The translations under genes and the position numbers were made by a program. Positions 45,002 through 53,476 of a DNA stretch of 64,000 bases are shown here, one piece after another (position 1 is the first letter of the stretch; each line of letters opens with the position of its first letter). Source of the DNA: a bacterium (GTDB lineage: Bacteria; Oederibacteriota; CAKKQC01); assembly GCA_919901855.1 (NCBI GenBank), contig CAKKQC010000028.1, positions 117,598 through 181,597 on the forward strand. The letters are read 5' to 3'. The notes beneath the pieces are model-generated. The model saw only the letters and a list, made by a program, of their open reading frames with translations. It was not told the DNA's origin and ran no database searches.

Positions 45002-46342
45002 TCAGCGTTCCTTCTTGTAGACGCCCTCGAAGGAGTACATGCGGATCTTGACGGAGGCGCCGTCCGGGGCGAACTCGGCATTGCAGTCCCAGTCGCGGCA
45101 GAAGAACTTCCGGTCGGACTCGGGGACCAGCGTCGCCGCGCCGCCCTTGGCCTTCCCCTTCCTGAACTGCGCCTTCAGGCCCTTGGCCTGCACCGTGACC
45201 TCGACCCACGACGCGGCGTCGAGGCGGTAGGTCCCCGCATAGGCGGCGAGGGTGGCGGCCGGGAGCTCGACGGCGACCCGGGGCCTGGGGAAGTCCGGCT
45301 TCCCGCCACCGAGCGCGTCCAGCATCGCGAGTCCGAGTCCCTCGATGCCCTGAAGTCCGGCGCCGAGGATCAGGACCGTGCCGACATGCGTCTTACGGTC
45401 GATGCCGATGAACGCGTGCGTGAGCCCGGCGTGGTACAGCCGGCCGGTGTACTCGTCGATCTGCCAGCCGAGCGCCAGCCGCTTGCCGCCGGTGTCCCGG
45501 GCCTGCGGCTGGAACGTGATCGTGAAGTCCTCGGCCAGCGGCTTGGGTGCCGCTCCCAGCGCGGCCTGCACGAGGAGGGCGAGATCGGCCGCCGACGAGT
45601 GGAACGAGCCCGCGGCGGCCAGGGGCCCGAGGTCGAGGTGGACGCGCGGGGCCGGCGCGCCCGCGGGGAGCGTGAGCATCGTGTGCGCCATCCCGAGCGG
45701 CCGGCACACGCGGGCCAGGACCGCCTCCTCGTAGGTCGTGCCCGCCTTCGTCGCGATCGCGTGGCCGAGGAGCCCCATCCCGACGTTCGAATACTCGAAC
45801 TTCGATCCGGGCGCGCGCTCGAGCCTGGACTTGGCGAGGTAGGCGAAGAGGTCGTCCCACGTGACGCCGCCGATGGCCCCGGTCTGGCCCAGGACCCAGC
45901 GGCGGAACAGGATGCGCCAGAGGTGCGGGGAGTACCAGGCGAGCACGCGCGGGAACGACTGGCCCGCCTGGCCGGACGGCAGGGCGGACGTGTGGGTCGC
46001 GAGGTCGCGGATCGTGATCTCGCGGTTCTTCCACTTCGGGAGGTCGCGGGCCGCCGGGATCACGGCGCGGACGGGATCGTCGAGCGAGAGCTTACCCTCC
46101 CGGATCAGGTCGGCCATCGCCAGCGTGGTCAGCACCTTGGTGACCGAGGCGACCCCCGTTACCCCGGTCGCCGTGAGCCCTCCGGCGGCGAGCGTGGTCC
46201 CGCCCGCGGGCGTTATCAGGACGGCCACGTACCCGGGGACGGTGCCGGAGTCGACGAAGGCGCGGAGCGCGGCCTCGATGGCCGGCCGCCCCGCCGCCTC
46301 AGCCCGGCCCATGACCACCAGCGCGACGCAGAGGCCCCACAC
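45002..46342 (-). CDS. Serine beta-lactamase-like hydrolase (class C/esterase family)
   Basis: 446-residue exported protein. Signal MWGLCVALVVMGRAEA; SxxK motif in GVASVTKVLTTL, YxN motif in FEYSNVGMGLLGHAI, and a third-motif candidate YHAGLTHAFIG in place of KTG. A C-terminal lipocalin-like DUF3471 domain (AAYAGTYRLDAASWVEVTVQ ...) follows. Members are D-Ala peptidases, esterases or true beta-lactamases; the added domain and carbohydrate setting argue against resistance as its job. 2 bp from the permease gene, so it is the last gene of the importer operon. Confidence 0.85.
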   Translation of the reverse strand: MWGLCVALVVMGRAEAAGRPAIEAALRAFVDSGTVPGYVAVLITPAGGTTLAAGGLTATGVTGVASVTKVLTTLAMADLIREGKLSLDDPVRAVIPAARDLPKWKNREITIRDLATHTSALPSGQAGQSFPRVLAWYSPHLWRILFRRWVLGQTGAIGGVTWDDLFAYLAKSRLERAPGSKFEYSNVGMGLLGHAIATKAGTTYEEAVLARVCRPLGMAHTMLTLPAGAPAPRVHLDLGPLAAAGSFHSSAADLALLVQAALGAAPKPLAEDFTITFQPQARDTGGKRLALGWQIDEYTGRLYHAGLTHAFIGIDRKTHVGTVLILGAGLQGIEGLGLAMLDALGGGKPDFPRPRVAVELPAATLAAYAGTYRLDAASWVEVTVQAKGLKAQFRKGKAKGGAATLVPESDRKFFCRDWDCNAEFAPDGASVKIRMYSFEGVYKKER

Positions 46343-46344
46343 GG

Positions 46345-48225
46345 CTATTTCTCAATGGGCACCACGATGCCCTGGAGGATGATCCGCTGGGCGAGGACGA
46401 AGACGAGGAAGGTCGGGATCGAGGCCACGAGCAGCGCCGCGAACGTCACGGACTGGTGCGCGTACTGCTGGAGGTTGTAGAGGTAGACGCCGAGCGTCCA
46501 CATCTTCTCGTTCTGGCAGACGATGAACGCGAACATGAAGGCGCCGTAGGCGGCGTTGAAGGCGTCGAGGGCGATGACGGCGAGGATGGGCTTGGACAGG
46601 TTCATCGTGATCAGCCAGAACATGGTCCACTCGCCCGCGCCGTCGAGCTGGGCGGCCTCGTACAGCTCGCGCGGGAGCGAGTCGAAGAAGCCCTTGAGCA
46701 GGAAGATCGCGTAGCCGTTCACCATGCCCGGGAGGATGAGGGCGAAGAACGTGTTGAGCATGCCGAGCTGTTTCAGGAGCAGGAAGTTCGGGATCGCGGT
46801 CACCATCGGCGGGAACGCGATGGTCGCGAGCAGGAAGAGCAGGATCTTGTAGGTGGACGGGAGATTGTACCGGCTCATGGCATAGGCGGCGACCGGGTTC
46901 ACGATCAGGGTAGCCAGGATCGAGAGCGTGCAGAGGATCAGGGTGTTGACCAGCCCGCGGCCGTGGAGCGCCAGGTACTCGACGACGTGGCGGTAGTTCC
47001 GGGTCGCGAACTCCCACCGCAGCGCTCTTGGGTGCGCCTGCATCTCGGCCCAGAGCGCCTCCTTGACCGGCATCGGGATCGTGTCCAGCGACGCGTACGA
47101 GGCGCCGTGGGTGGCGCGGAGCCCCGCCAGCTTGGCCCCGTACTTGTCGCGGAGCCACGCGCGCCAGCGGATATCCGGCCCGTCCACGGAGAGCGCGGCG
47201 GGGGGAGCCTCGCGGATGAAGATCTCCCAGTCCACGAGTGGGTTGCCCACGGCGAGCGTGCTCGCGGGGAACGGGACCGCCTCAAAGCTCGCGTACCGCC
47301 GGCCGTACGCGCGGTTGAGGTCCCGGAGCCGCCCCTCGTACCGCCGATTCAGGAATCCGGCGAACGCGGGGCGGGCCGCGGGGGAGACGCGGACGAACTG
47401 GAGGTTGAGATCGGCCCTGACGAACTCGAGCCACTCCGCCCGTTCGAGGCCGTCCGCGGGTGGCTTGGCCGGGAGCGTGACGGTCGACCAGTCGGCATGC
47501 CGGGTCCCGTGCGCGCGGTTGTAGGCCCTGATCCCCTTGCCGTACTTGAGCTGGAGGAAGTCGTTCACGTAACGTCCATCCAGGGAAATCACGACGAGGT
47601 CCTCGACGGGCTGGAGGACGAGGTAGCGGAGCGCCTCGGCCTGGAGGGGCGAGCCCGTGAGCTTGAAGGCCCGGTCCGCGGTCGAGACCGGCGAGGGGAA
47701 GTTGACGTTCAGCCACGAGGTGACGAGGCTGCCGAACCGCGCGTGGTACTCGCCCAGCTCGCCGCCGCAAGCTTTCACGACCGAGGCCCGGAACCCGCGC
47801 GCGTGCCGGGGGTAGAGGCGGCTATTGACGGACGAGGCGTGGCCGAGGAGGACCCACGTGGGCGGGAGCCTGGCCTCGACCAGGAACGCGTGCCAGTCGT
47901 CCGTGCGCGCCGCCGGGCAGGCCGGGGGCGGTTCGACCTTGGTGAACGCGTACTCGGACTGCCGGGCGCAGGAGTTGTAGAGCGCGACGGACTCGTTGAA
48001 CTTCGTCTCCACGTACTTCCGGAACAGGACGGCATCGGAGTAGAAGTACTTCGGCACGACGTCCCAGTCGCGCAGGTCCACCTCGCTCTTGAACGACCCC
48101 GAGATCATGATGAGGAAGGGATAGATCATGGTGACGCCGCCGGTCACGAGGAGCGTGTAGATCAGGGCGACGTAGAGTTTCGCCTCGCGGCTGCGCCGGG
48201 CTACGGTGGTCGAAAGCAGGCTCAT
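46345..48225 (-). CDS. Sugar ABC permease (MalG-like) with a large five-repeat insert
   Basis: 626 residues against ~280 for MalG proteins. Residues 1-45 give the first membrane helix; ~425-626 hold the remaining helices and the ATPase-coupling motif EAAQLDGAGEWTMFWLITMNLSKP. The 370 residues between (about 50-420), which by topology face the periplasm, contain five copies of a ~70-residue unit. Each ends in a core such as KYGKGIRAYNRAHGTRHADW (residues 228-246), with pattern FL..KY...I..LN..yG..YaSf..V..P; cores end near residues 100, 177, 252, 320 and 386. The units resemble the N-A-[WY]-G-T-x-Y segments of some glycoside hydrolases, so glycan binding is a reasonable guess. The ATG overlaps the fused permease gene (ATGA). 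Confidence 0.88.
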   Translation of the reverse strand: MSLLSTTVARRSREAKLYVALIYTLLVTGGVTMIYPFLIMISGSFKSEVDLRDWDVVPKYFYSDAVLFRKYVETKFNESVALYNSCARQSEYAFTKVEPPPACPAARTDDWHAFLVEARLPPTWVLLGHASSVNSRLYPRHARGFRASVVKACGGELGEYHARFGSLVTSWLNVNFPSPVSTADRAFKLTGSPLQAEALRYLVLQPVEDLVVISLDGRYVNDFLQLKYGKGIRAYNRAHGTRHADWSTVTLPAKPPADGLERAEWLEFVRADLNLQFVRVSPAARPAFAGFLNRRYEGRLRDLNRAYGRRYASFEAVPFPASTLAVGNPLVDWEIFIREAPPAALSVDGPDIRWRAWLRDKYGAKLAGLRATHGASYASLDTIPMPVKEALWAEMQAHPRALRWEFATRNYRHVVEYLALHGRGLVNTLILCTLSILATLIVNPVAAYAMSRYNLPSTYKILLFLLATIAFPPMVTAIPNFLLLKQLGMLNTFFALILPGMVNGYAIFLLKGFFDSLPRELYEAAQLDGAGEWTMFWLITMNLSKPILAVIALDAFNAAYGAFMFAFIVCQNEKMWTLGVYLYNLQQYAHQSVTFAALLVASIPTFLVFVLAQRIILQGIVVPIEK

Positions 48226-50636
48226 GGTTCCGCCGCCTTGAACTGCATCCGCGACAGCCGCTTCATCTGGTAGACCGTGAACCCGATGAGGATGAACCCC
48301 AGGACCCAGGCGGTGGCCGTGGCGGGGCCGAACCGGAGGTAGAAGAAGGCGTCGTAGAAGATCTTGAGGTCGAGGACCATGGTCGCGTCCGCGGGCCCCC
48401 CGCCGGTCATGGCGAGGATGAAGTCCGAGGCGCGGAACGCGCCGATGACGGACCCCACGAAGCTGATGATGATGAGCGGCTTGATGGTCGGGATCGTGAT
48501 GTGCCAGAGCTTCTTCCAGATCGAGGCGCCGTCCATCTCGGCCGCCTCGTAGAGCTCGAGCGGGATCGTCTTGAGCGCCGCGAGGTAGAGCAGGGACCCC
48601 GGGCCCATGGAGGCCCAGACGAGGGGCAGGACGACGCTCAACATGGCCCAGCGCGGGGAGGTGAGCCAGCCCTGCGGCGGCAGCGCCACGGCGACCAGGA
48701 ACCGGTTGAGTAGCCCGTTCTCGGTGGGGTCGTAGAAGCTCTTCCAGAGGAAGATGACGACGAGGCTGCTCACGACCGCGGGGAGGTAGAAGATCACACG
48801 GAAGAACACTTTGCCTTTCGGAACCTCGTGCAGGAGGAGGGCGAGGATGATCGGGGCGAAGAACCCGAGGCCGATCACGAGGGAGGCGTACTGGAGGCTG
48901 TGGGCCAGCGCGCTCCAGAACTCGGCGTCGAACAGGACCGTGGAGAAGTTGTCGAGCCCCGCGAACGTGCTGCCGCCCATGATCCGGTAGTCCATGAACG
49001 CGATAACGGCGCCGCGGACGGTGGGCACGTACTGCCAGACGGCCATCAGCCCCACGGCGGGGAGGAGGAGGGCGTAAGCCCACCGGTAGCGGCGGAAGCC
49101 CCAGCCGCCCGCGATCGCGCCCTCGGGCGTGAAGGCGCGCCACAGCGCCCGGAACGCCCACGCGAAGGCGAGCAGGATCGCGATCGCGACGACGCCCGCA
49201 ACCCGGTTGCGGAACCGCCGCTTCGCCGGCGGGAGCTGGCCCAGCATCTTCTCGTTCGTGACCCCGACCCAGTGGTCGAGGAGGGTCTGGATGCGCGGGA
49301 GGGCCTCGGCCGGCGGCAGGGCGCCGAGACCCTGGACGATGGCGAGGTCCAGCGGCTTGGTCAGGAACCAGTAGATGAGGTCGCAGTTCTTGCCGTAGGG
49401 CTCGGGCACGCCGCCCGCGAGCGCCTGGGCGTAGACGGCCTCCCAGCCCCGGGGCACGCGCTTGAGGTATTCGGGGAACCCGTATTTGCGGAGGTGGGCG
49501 GGGTTCAGGAACCGGCCGAACCCGTTCTCGACATATAGGCGCGTCCGGATCCGGTTGGCCTCCGGGCCCGCCCAGAACCGCATGAACGCCCAGGCGGCTT
49601 CGCGGACGCGCGGGTCCCGGATGCCCGCCGACATCCCCATGCACGTGCTGTTCACCTCGCTCCCGCGCTTCCCCGCGGGGCCGAGCGGGACCGGCGCGAT
49701 CCCGATCTGCTCCGGGTTCACGGCGCTCAGGAGCTTGCTCGAGAGGTAGTCCTGGAAGATCGCGATCCGGCCCTGGTCCCACATCGTGTAGATGTCGGAG
49801 TCTCGTATCGCCGCTGCCGCGATACGTTTGCCGTCCTTCATATAGGGCTCCTGGAGGAGCCGGGCGTAGAAGTGGACGGCCACCGCGGCCTCGGGGGTGT
49901 CGTACGCCGCGCGCCACCCGCCCTTGGCGTCCTGGGTCACGGCCTGCGCGCCCGCCGAGAGCAGGAGCGTGTAGAAGTTCCACGAGGCGTCCGGCCCGGC
50001 GCCGAACCCCATGCCGTAGACGCCCTTGGCCGGGTTCGTGATGATCCGGCAGTCGGCCAGCAGCTCGTCCCACGTGCGCGGCGGCTTCTCGGGGTCGAGC
50101 CCGGCGTCGTGGAAGAGGTCCTTGCGGTAGAACATGGCGATGACGTAGTGCCCCCACGGGTACGCCCACCAGTGCGGTTTCCCGTCCGGCCCGGCCCGGT
50201 AGACGACGCGCTTCATGCTGGGCAGGATGGCGTCGGCCAGCTCGTCCTGGGGCACGGAGCCGATGAACTCGTCGAGCGGCTGGATGAATCCCTGCCGGAT
50301 GTACGAGTCGGACTTGCGGAAGTTCACGTAGAGGACGTCCGGGGAGATGCCGGCGGCGATGGCCATGAGCGGCCCGACATCCATGGCGGCCCCCTGGATC
50401 CGGATGCCGCCGAACCGGACGACCTCGATCCACGGGTACTTGTCGCGGAAGGCCTTGAGGACCTCGCGTTGGGCCTGGCCGTCGATCCCCATGTCGTCGT
50501 CGCGGGGGAGGATGATCTCGGACACCGTGAGCTTGACGGTGGGTTGAGGGCCGCGAGGGGCGGTGGCCGCCGGCCGGGCCAGGCCGGCGAACAGGGTCAC
50601 GACCAGGGCGGCGTGCGACAATGGGAGCCGGGACAT
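48222..50636 (-). CDS. Solute-binding protein fused to a MalF-like sugar permease
   Basis: 804 residues. A signal peptide (MSRLPLSHAALVVTLFAGLARPAATA) leads into a family 1 extracellular solute-binding domain to ~residue 440 (SPDVLYVNFRKSDSYIRQGFIQPLDEFI, HWWAYPWGHYVIAMFYRKDLF, GRIAIFQDYLSSKL, MRFWAGPEANRIRTRLYVENG). After a first membrane helix (~465-485) comes a full MalF-type permease with EAAEMDGASIWKKLWHITIPTIKP. The binding domain is thus tethered to the translocator. No MalK-type ATPase is in the window, so a shared ATPase must be encoded elsewhere. A TATCGT box 7 nt before the ATG suggests a leaderless mRNA. Confidence 0.92.
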   Translation of the reverse strand: MSRLPLSHAALVVTLFAGLARPAATAPRGPQPTVKLTVSEIILPRDDDMGIDGQAQREVLKAFRDKYPWIEVVRFGGIRIQGAAMDVGPLMAIAAGISPDVLYVNFRKSDSYIRQGFIQPLDEFIGSVPQDELADAILPSMKRVVYRAGPDGKPHWWAYPWGHYVIAMFYRKDLFHDAGLDPEKPPRTWDELLADCRIITNPAKGVYGMGFGAGPDASWNFYTLLLSAGAQAVTQDAKGGWRAAYDTPEAAVAVHFYARLLQEPYMKDGKRIAAAAIRDSDIYTMWDQGRIAIFQDYLSSKLLSAVNPEQIGIAPVPLGPAGKRGSEVNSTCMGMSAGIRDPRVREAAWAFMRFWAGPEANRIRTRLYVENGFGRFLNPAHLRKYGFPEYLKRVPRGWEAVYAQALAGGVPEPYGKNCDLIYWFLTKPLDLAIVQGLGALPPAEALPRIQTLLDHWVGVTNEKMLGQLPPAKRRFRNRVAGVVAIAILLAFAWAFRALWRAFTPEGAIAGGWGFRRYRWAYALLLPAVGLMAVWQYVPTVRGAVIAFMDYRIMGGSTFAGLDNFSTVLFDAEFWSALAHSLQYASLVIGLGFFAPIILALLLHEVPKGKVFFRVIFYLPAVVSSLVVIFLWKSFYDPTENGLLNRFLVAVALPPQGWLTSPRWAMLSVVLPLVWASMGPGSLLYLAALKTIPLELYEAAEMDGASIWKKLWHITIPTIKPLIIISFVGSVIGAFRASDFILAMTGGGPADATMVLDLKIFYDAFFYLRFGPATATAWVLGFILIGFTVYQMKRLSRMQFKAAEP

Positions 50637-50638
50637 CG

Positions 50639-51673
50639 ATGGAACGATACCATTTTGCGAGCGACAATACCGCCGGGGTCTGCCCGGAGGCGTGGGACGC
50701 GATGGCGAAGGCGAACGGGGGCTTCGCCCCTTCCTACGGCGACGACGCCTGGACGAAGGAGGCCGCGGACGCCATCCGCGCGCTCTTCGAGACCGAATGC
50801 GAGATGTTCTTCACGTTCACGGGCACGGCCGCGAACTCGCTCGCCATCGCGTCGCTCTGCCAGTCGTACCACAGCGTCATCTGCCACGAATACGCACACG
50901 TCGAGACCGACGAGTGCGGGGGACCCGAGTTCTTCACCCACGGGACCAAGGTCCTGCTGGCCGGGGGCGCGCACGGGAAAGTGGATCCGCGGGAGGTCGA
51001 GCGGATCGTGACGTCCCGCGACGACCTGCACTTCCCGAAGCCGCGGGTCCTGACGCTCACGCAATCCACGGAGCTGGGGACGGTCTACACGGTTCCCGAG
51101 CTGGAGGCGCTGTGCGCGGGGGCGAAGAAGCACGGGCTCAAGGTCCACATGGACGGGGCCCGGCTGGCGAACGCGTGCGCGTCGCTGGGGGTGCGGCCCG
51201 CGGAGCTCACGTGGAAGCGGGGCGTGGACGTCTGCTCGCTCGGCGGCGTCAAGAACGGGCTGGCGATGGGCGAGGCGGTCGTGTTCTTCGACAAGGACCT
51301 GGCCGCGGAGTTCGAGTTCCGGTGCAAGCAGGCGGGCCAGCTCGCGTCCAAGATGCGGTTCATCGCCGCCGGCTGGGTCGGCCTCCTGAAGACCGGCGCC
51401 TGGCAGAAGTACGGCCAGCACGCGAACCACCAGGCGAAGACACTGGCCTCCGAGCTGAAGGCGCTTGGTATCGGGGTCGTTAACCCGGTGGAGGCGAACG
51501 CCGTGTTCGCCAGGTTCACGCCCGAGGTGAAGGAGGCCCTGCACGCGAAGGGCTGGCACTTCTACGGGTTCATCGGGACCGGCGGGTGCCGGCTCATGTG
51601 CTCGTGGGCGACCACGTCCGTGGACGTATCGTCCTTCGTCACCGACCTGAAAGAGGTCCTGGCGAAGGGCTAG
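50639..51673 (+). CDS. Low-specificity L-threonine aldolase-like PLP enzyme
   Basis: Splits L-threonine or allo-threonine to glycine and acetaldehyde, a fold-type I PLP enzyme. 344 residues. FASDNTAGVCPEAWDAM opening, FTFTGTAANSLAIASL, HEYAHVETDECGGPEFFTHG, the PLP Asp in KVHMDGARLANA and the Schiff-base Lys in CSLGGVKNGLAMGEAVVF. The start ATG is only 2 bp from the oppositely oriented ATG of the fused importer gene; GGGAG lies 12 nt before it. An in-frame ATG at 50621 would add six residues. The stop overlaps the converging DUF4091 gene by 4 bp. Confidence 0.9.
   Translation: MERYHFASDNTAGVCPEAWDAMAKANGGFAPSYGDDAWTKEAADAIRALFETECEMFFTFTGTAANSLAIASLCQSYHSVICHEYAHVETDECGGPEFFTHGTKVLLAGGAHGKVDPREVERIVTSRDDLHFPKPRVLTLTQSTELGTVYTVPELEALCAGAKKHGLKVHMDGARLANACASLGVRPAELTWKRGVDVCSLGGVKNGLAMGEAVVFFDKDLAAEFEFRCKQAGQLASKMRFIAAGWVGLLKTGAWQKYGQHANHQAKTLASELKALGIGVVNPVEANAVFARFTPEVKEALHAKGWHFYGFIGTGGCRLMCSWATTSVDVSSFVTDLKEVLAKG
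50644..50649 (-). promoter_or_regulatory. Leaderless -10 box of the importer operon
   Basis: TATCGT on the minus strand, 7 nt before the ATG at 50636. The box lies within codons 2-4 of the divergent aldolase gene. Confidence 0.5.
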
Positions 51674-53424
51674 TCCTGGTCGCGGCGGGGGGAGCCGAGC
51701 TTTATCAGATCGATAAGCTGCTGCCGCGCCCGCTCCCACGCGGTGCCGTCGACGGGCCACGAGGCGGGCTCGCCGGGCTTGGCGTCGGAGAAGGCGCGCG
51801 GGATGAGCTTCTTCCCGATCGCGCGGGCTTGGCGTTCGTGCCCGTTCGCGATCGCGAGCGCGACGTAGGCGAGGTCCTGCTGGCCGCGGCGCAGGTTCTT
51901 CATCCGGATCGACGACACCGGGCCCGGGATGCCGCGGTCCTGGTCCTTGAAGATCGCGTCCTGGCCCGGGTAGAAGAGCGTCCCGTCGCCGTTGACCTCG
52001 GCGTCGCCGCCCGCGAACGTGACCGGGTCCACCCACACGTTCTGGTCCTTTCCCGCGCGCGGCCCCTGGTGGTTGTGCTGCCAGTGGGTGGATTCCCAGT
52101 AGAACCAGCACTCGACGCCGTTGAGCCAGCAGATCCAGGGCTGGACGCGAAAGTCCACGCCCGGGGCGTCGATGGTGACCGCGCCGCTCATCGGCCGCAT
52201 GCCGTTGTAGAACCACCAGCGGCGGCCCTTCGCGCGCTCGGCCTTGACGCCGTCGATATTGAGCGCGTCCGCGACGGTGTCGAAGATGTCCACGGCCCCC
52301 TCGACCTCGGGCCGCGGTTTCATCGTCACGAAGACCGGGAGCTTGCCGCCCGGGCCCGGGTTCTCGTGGATCCAGTCGCCCTTTTCCTTCACCCATGCCC
52401 ACATGTCCTTGCGGGGCTCGTCGGTCAGGTAGATGAAGGAGAGGACTTTCGGGGCGTGGGCCTTGAACCATTCGGCGTACGCGTCGAACTCCTTCCATAG
52501 CTCCGCCTTCGTCTGCTTGCCCACGGCGCCGTAGAACCCGACGCCGAAGACCCTGAGCCCCTGGCCCTGGCCGGGGCCGTCGTAGCCCGCCGCGCGGGTG
52601 AACGCGTCGCCGGTGAGGTAGGGCGCGTACGCGGGGAGTTCCGCGAGCCCGACGCCCTCGGCGGTGTCGAACCGGTGGCGGTGGGCCATGAGCCGGTACG
52701 CGCGCCGAATCGCCGGGTCCGTAATCCCGTGCCGCCGCTCGACGTCGGAGAGATAGATCATGGTCTTCACGAGGTCGGTGTCCGGCAGGGCCGCGTCGAC
52801 GACCTCGAGCTGGAGGGGCAGGTGCACGAGTCCCTCGTTCGTCTGCACCCGCACGGTTGCGCGCAGGAGGCCGGCCGGGAACGCGGGGTCGTTCGGGATC
52901 GCGAGGTCGATCCAGAACGCCTGCTGGCGGCCGTACTCGATCCGGATCGGGAGGCCTCCGCGGCCGGCCCTGGCCGTGAGGGGCACGAGGGCGTCGGGGA
53001 GCCAGCCGGTCAGGTTCGGGGCCGCCGCCTTGTACCAGAACCATCCGCCGTGCTCGTCGTCGGGGCTGGGCTTGACGACGTTGAGGTAGTGCTCGGAGAA
53101 GACCTCGGCGATGCGGTTGAACGGCGGGGCCGCGAACCGGACCTCCACGCCCGTCACCGTGACCGCCGAGAACTCGGCGGCCACGACGACCTGGACGGCC
53201 ACCGTCTCGTTGCGGCAGGCCGTGATCCGGATCATGCGTCCGTCCCAGAACGGGTTCAGGTCCCGGGACGGGTAGTCGAGCGCGTCGGCCGGGATCCGGT
53301 CGCCGTCGCCGGCGACCCAGAGCCGGGGCAGCTCGGCGCGGACGGGAGCACTCACGAATACGGCCGCGAGGAGGGTTCCGGCGGCCAGCCGCCGGGCGCT
53401 TGCGAATCGGGGCGATGCGTACAT
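51670..53424 (-). CDS. Secreted DUF4091-type (GH123-like) glycoside hydrolase
   Basis: 584 residues with signal ARRLAAGTLLAAVFVSAPVRA. N-terminal beta-sandwich (ETVAVQVVVAAEFSAVTVTGVEVRF), then a TIM barrel: RHGITDPAIRRAYRLMAHRHRFD, FIYLTDEPRKDMWAWVKEKGDW with the Asp-Glu catalytic pair typical of GH123 and DUF4091 proteins, VFVTMKPRPEV, and the C-terminal WICWLNGVECWFYWESTHWQ / NGDGTLFYPG / SSIRMKNLRRGQQDLAYV block diagnostic of DUF4091. Likely acts on N-acetylhexosamine or related glycans. A GTG at 53439, 10 nt after a TACAAT box, could add five residues. Confidence 0.88.
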   Translation of the reverse strand: MYASPRFASARRLAAGTLLAAVFVSAPVRAELPRLWVAGDGDRIPADALDYPSRDLNPFWDGRMIRITACRNETVAVQVVVAAEFSAVTVTGVEVRFAAPPFNRIAEVFSEHYLNVVKPSPDDEHGGWFWYKAAAPNLTGWLPDALVPLTARAGRGGLPIRIEYGRQQAFWIDLAIPNDPAFPAGLLRATVRVQTNEGLVHLPLQLEVVDAALPDTDLVKTMIYLSDVERRHGITDPAIRRAYRLMAHRHRFDTAEGVGLAELPAYAPYLTGDAFTRAAGYDGPGQGQGLRVFGVGFYGAVGKQTKAELWKEFDAYAEWFKAHAPKVLSFIYLTDEPRKDMWAWVKEKGDWIHENPGPGGKLPVFVTMKPRPEVEGAVDIFDTVADALNIDGVKAERAKGRRWWFYNGMRPMSGAVTIDAPGVDFRVQPWICWLNGVECWFYWESTHWQHNHQGPRAGKDQNVWVDPVTFAGGDAEVNGDGTLFYPGQDAIFKDQDRGIPGPVSSIRMKNLRRGQQDLAYVALAIANGHERQARAIGKKLIPRAFSDAKPGEPASWPVDGTAWERARQQLIDLIKLGSPRRDQD

Positions 53425-53449
53425 GTCGTCGTGGGTCACTCCCGGGCCT

Positions 53450-53467
53450 ATTGTACGGGAGTAGAAT
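53450..53467. promoter_or_regulatory. Divergent -10 boxes for the DUF4091 and epimerase genes
   Basis: Minus strand TACAAT (53455-53450) serves the DUF4091 gene; plus strand TAGAAT (53462-53467) ends 9 nt before the epimerase ATG. The start-to-start space is only 52 bp. Confidence 0.5.
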
Positions 53468-53476
53468 GCGAGGGAT

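Noticed and set aside
45002..46342. True beta-lactamase resistance gene
   Set aside because: SxxK and YxN motifs are shared by many esterases and peptidases; the third motif is atypical and a C-terminal lipocalin-like domain is present.
46345..50667. Possible single 1440-residue protein spanning the permease and binding-protein region
   Set aside because: The upstream two thirds are an out-of-frame shadow of the fused binding-protein/permease gene; family start and an ATGA overlap at 48225 give the true permease start.
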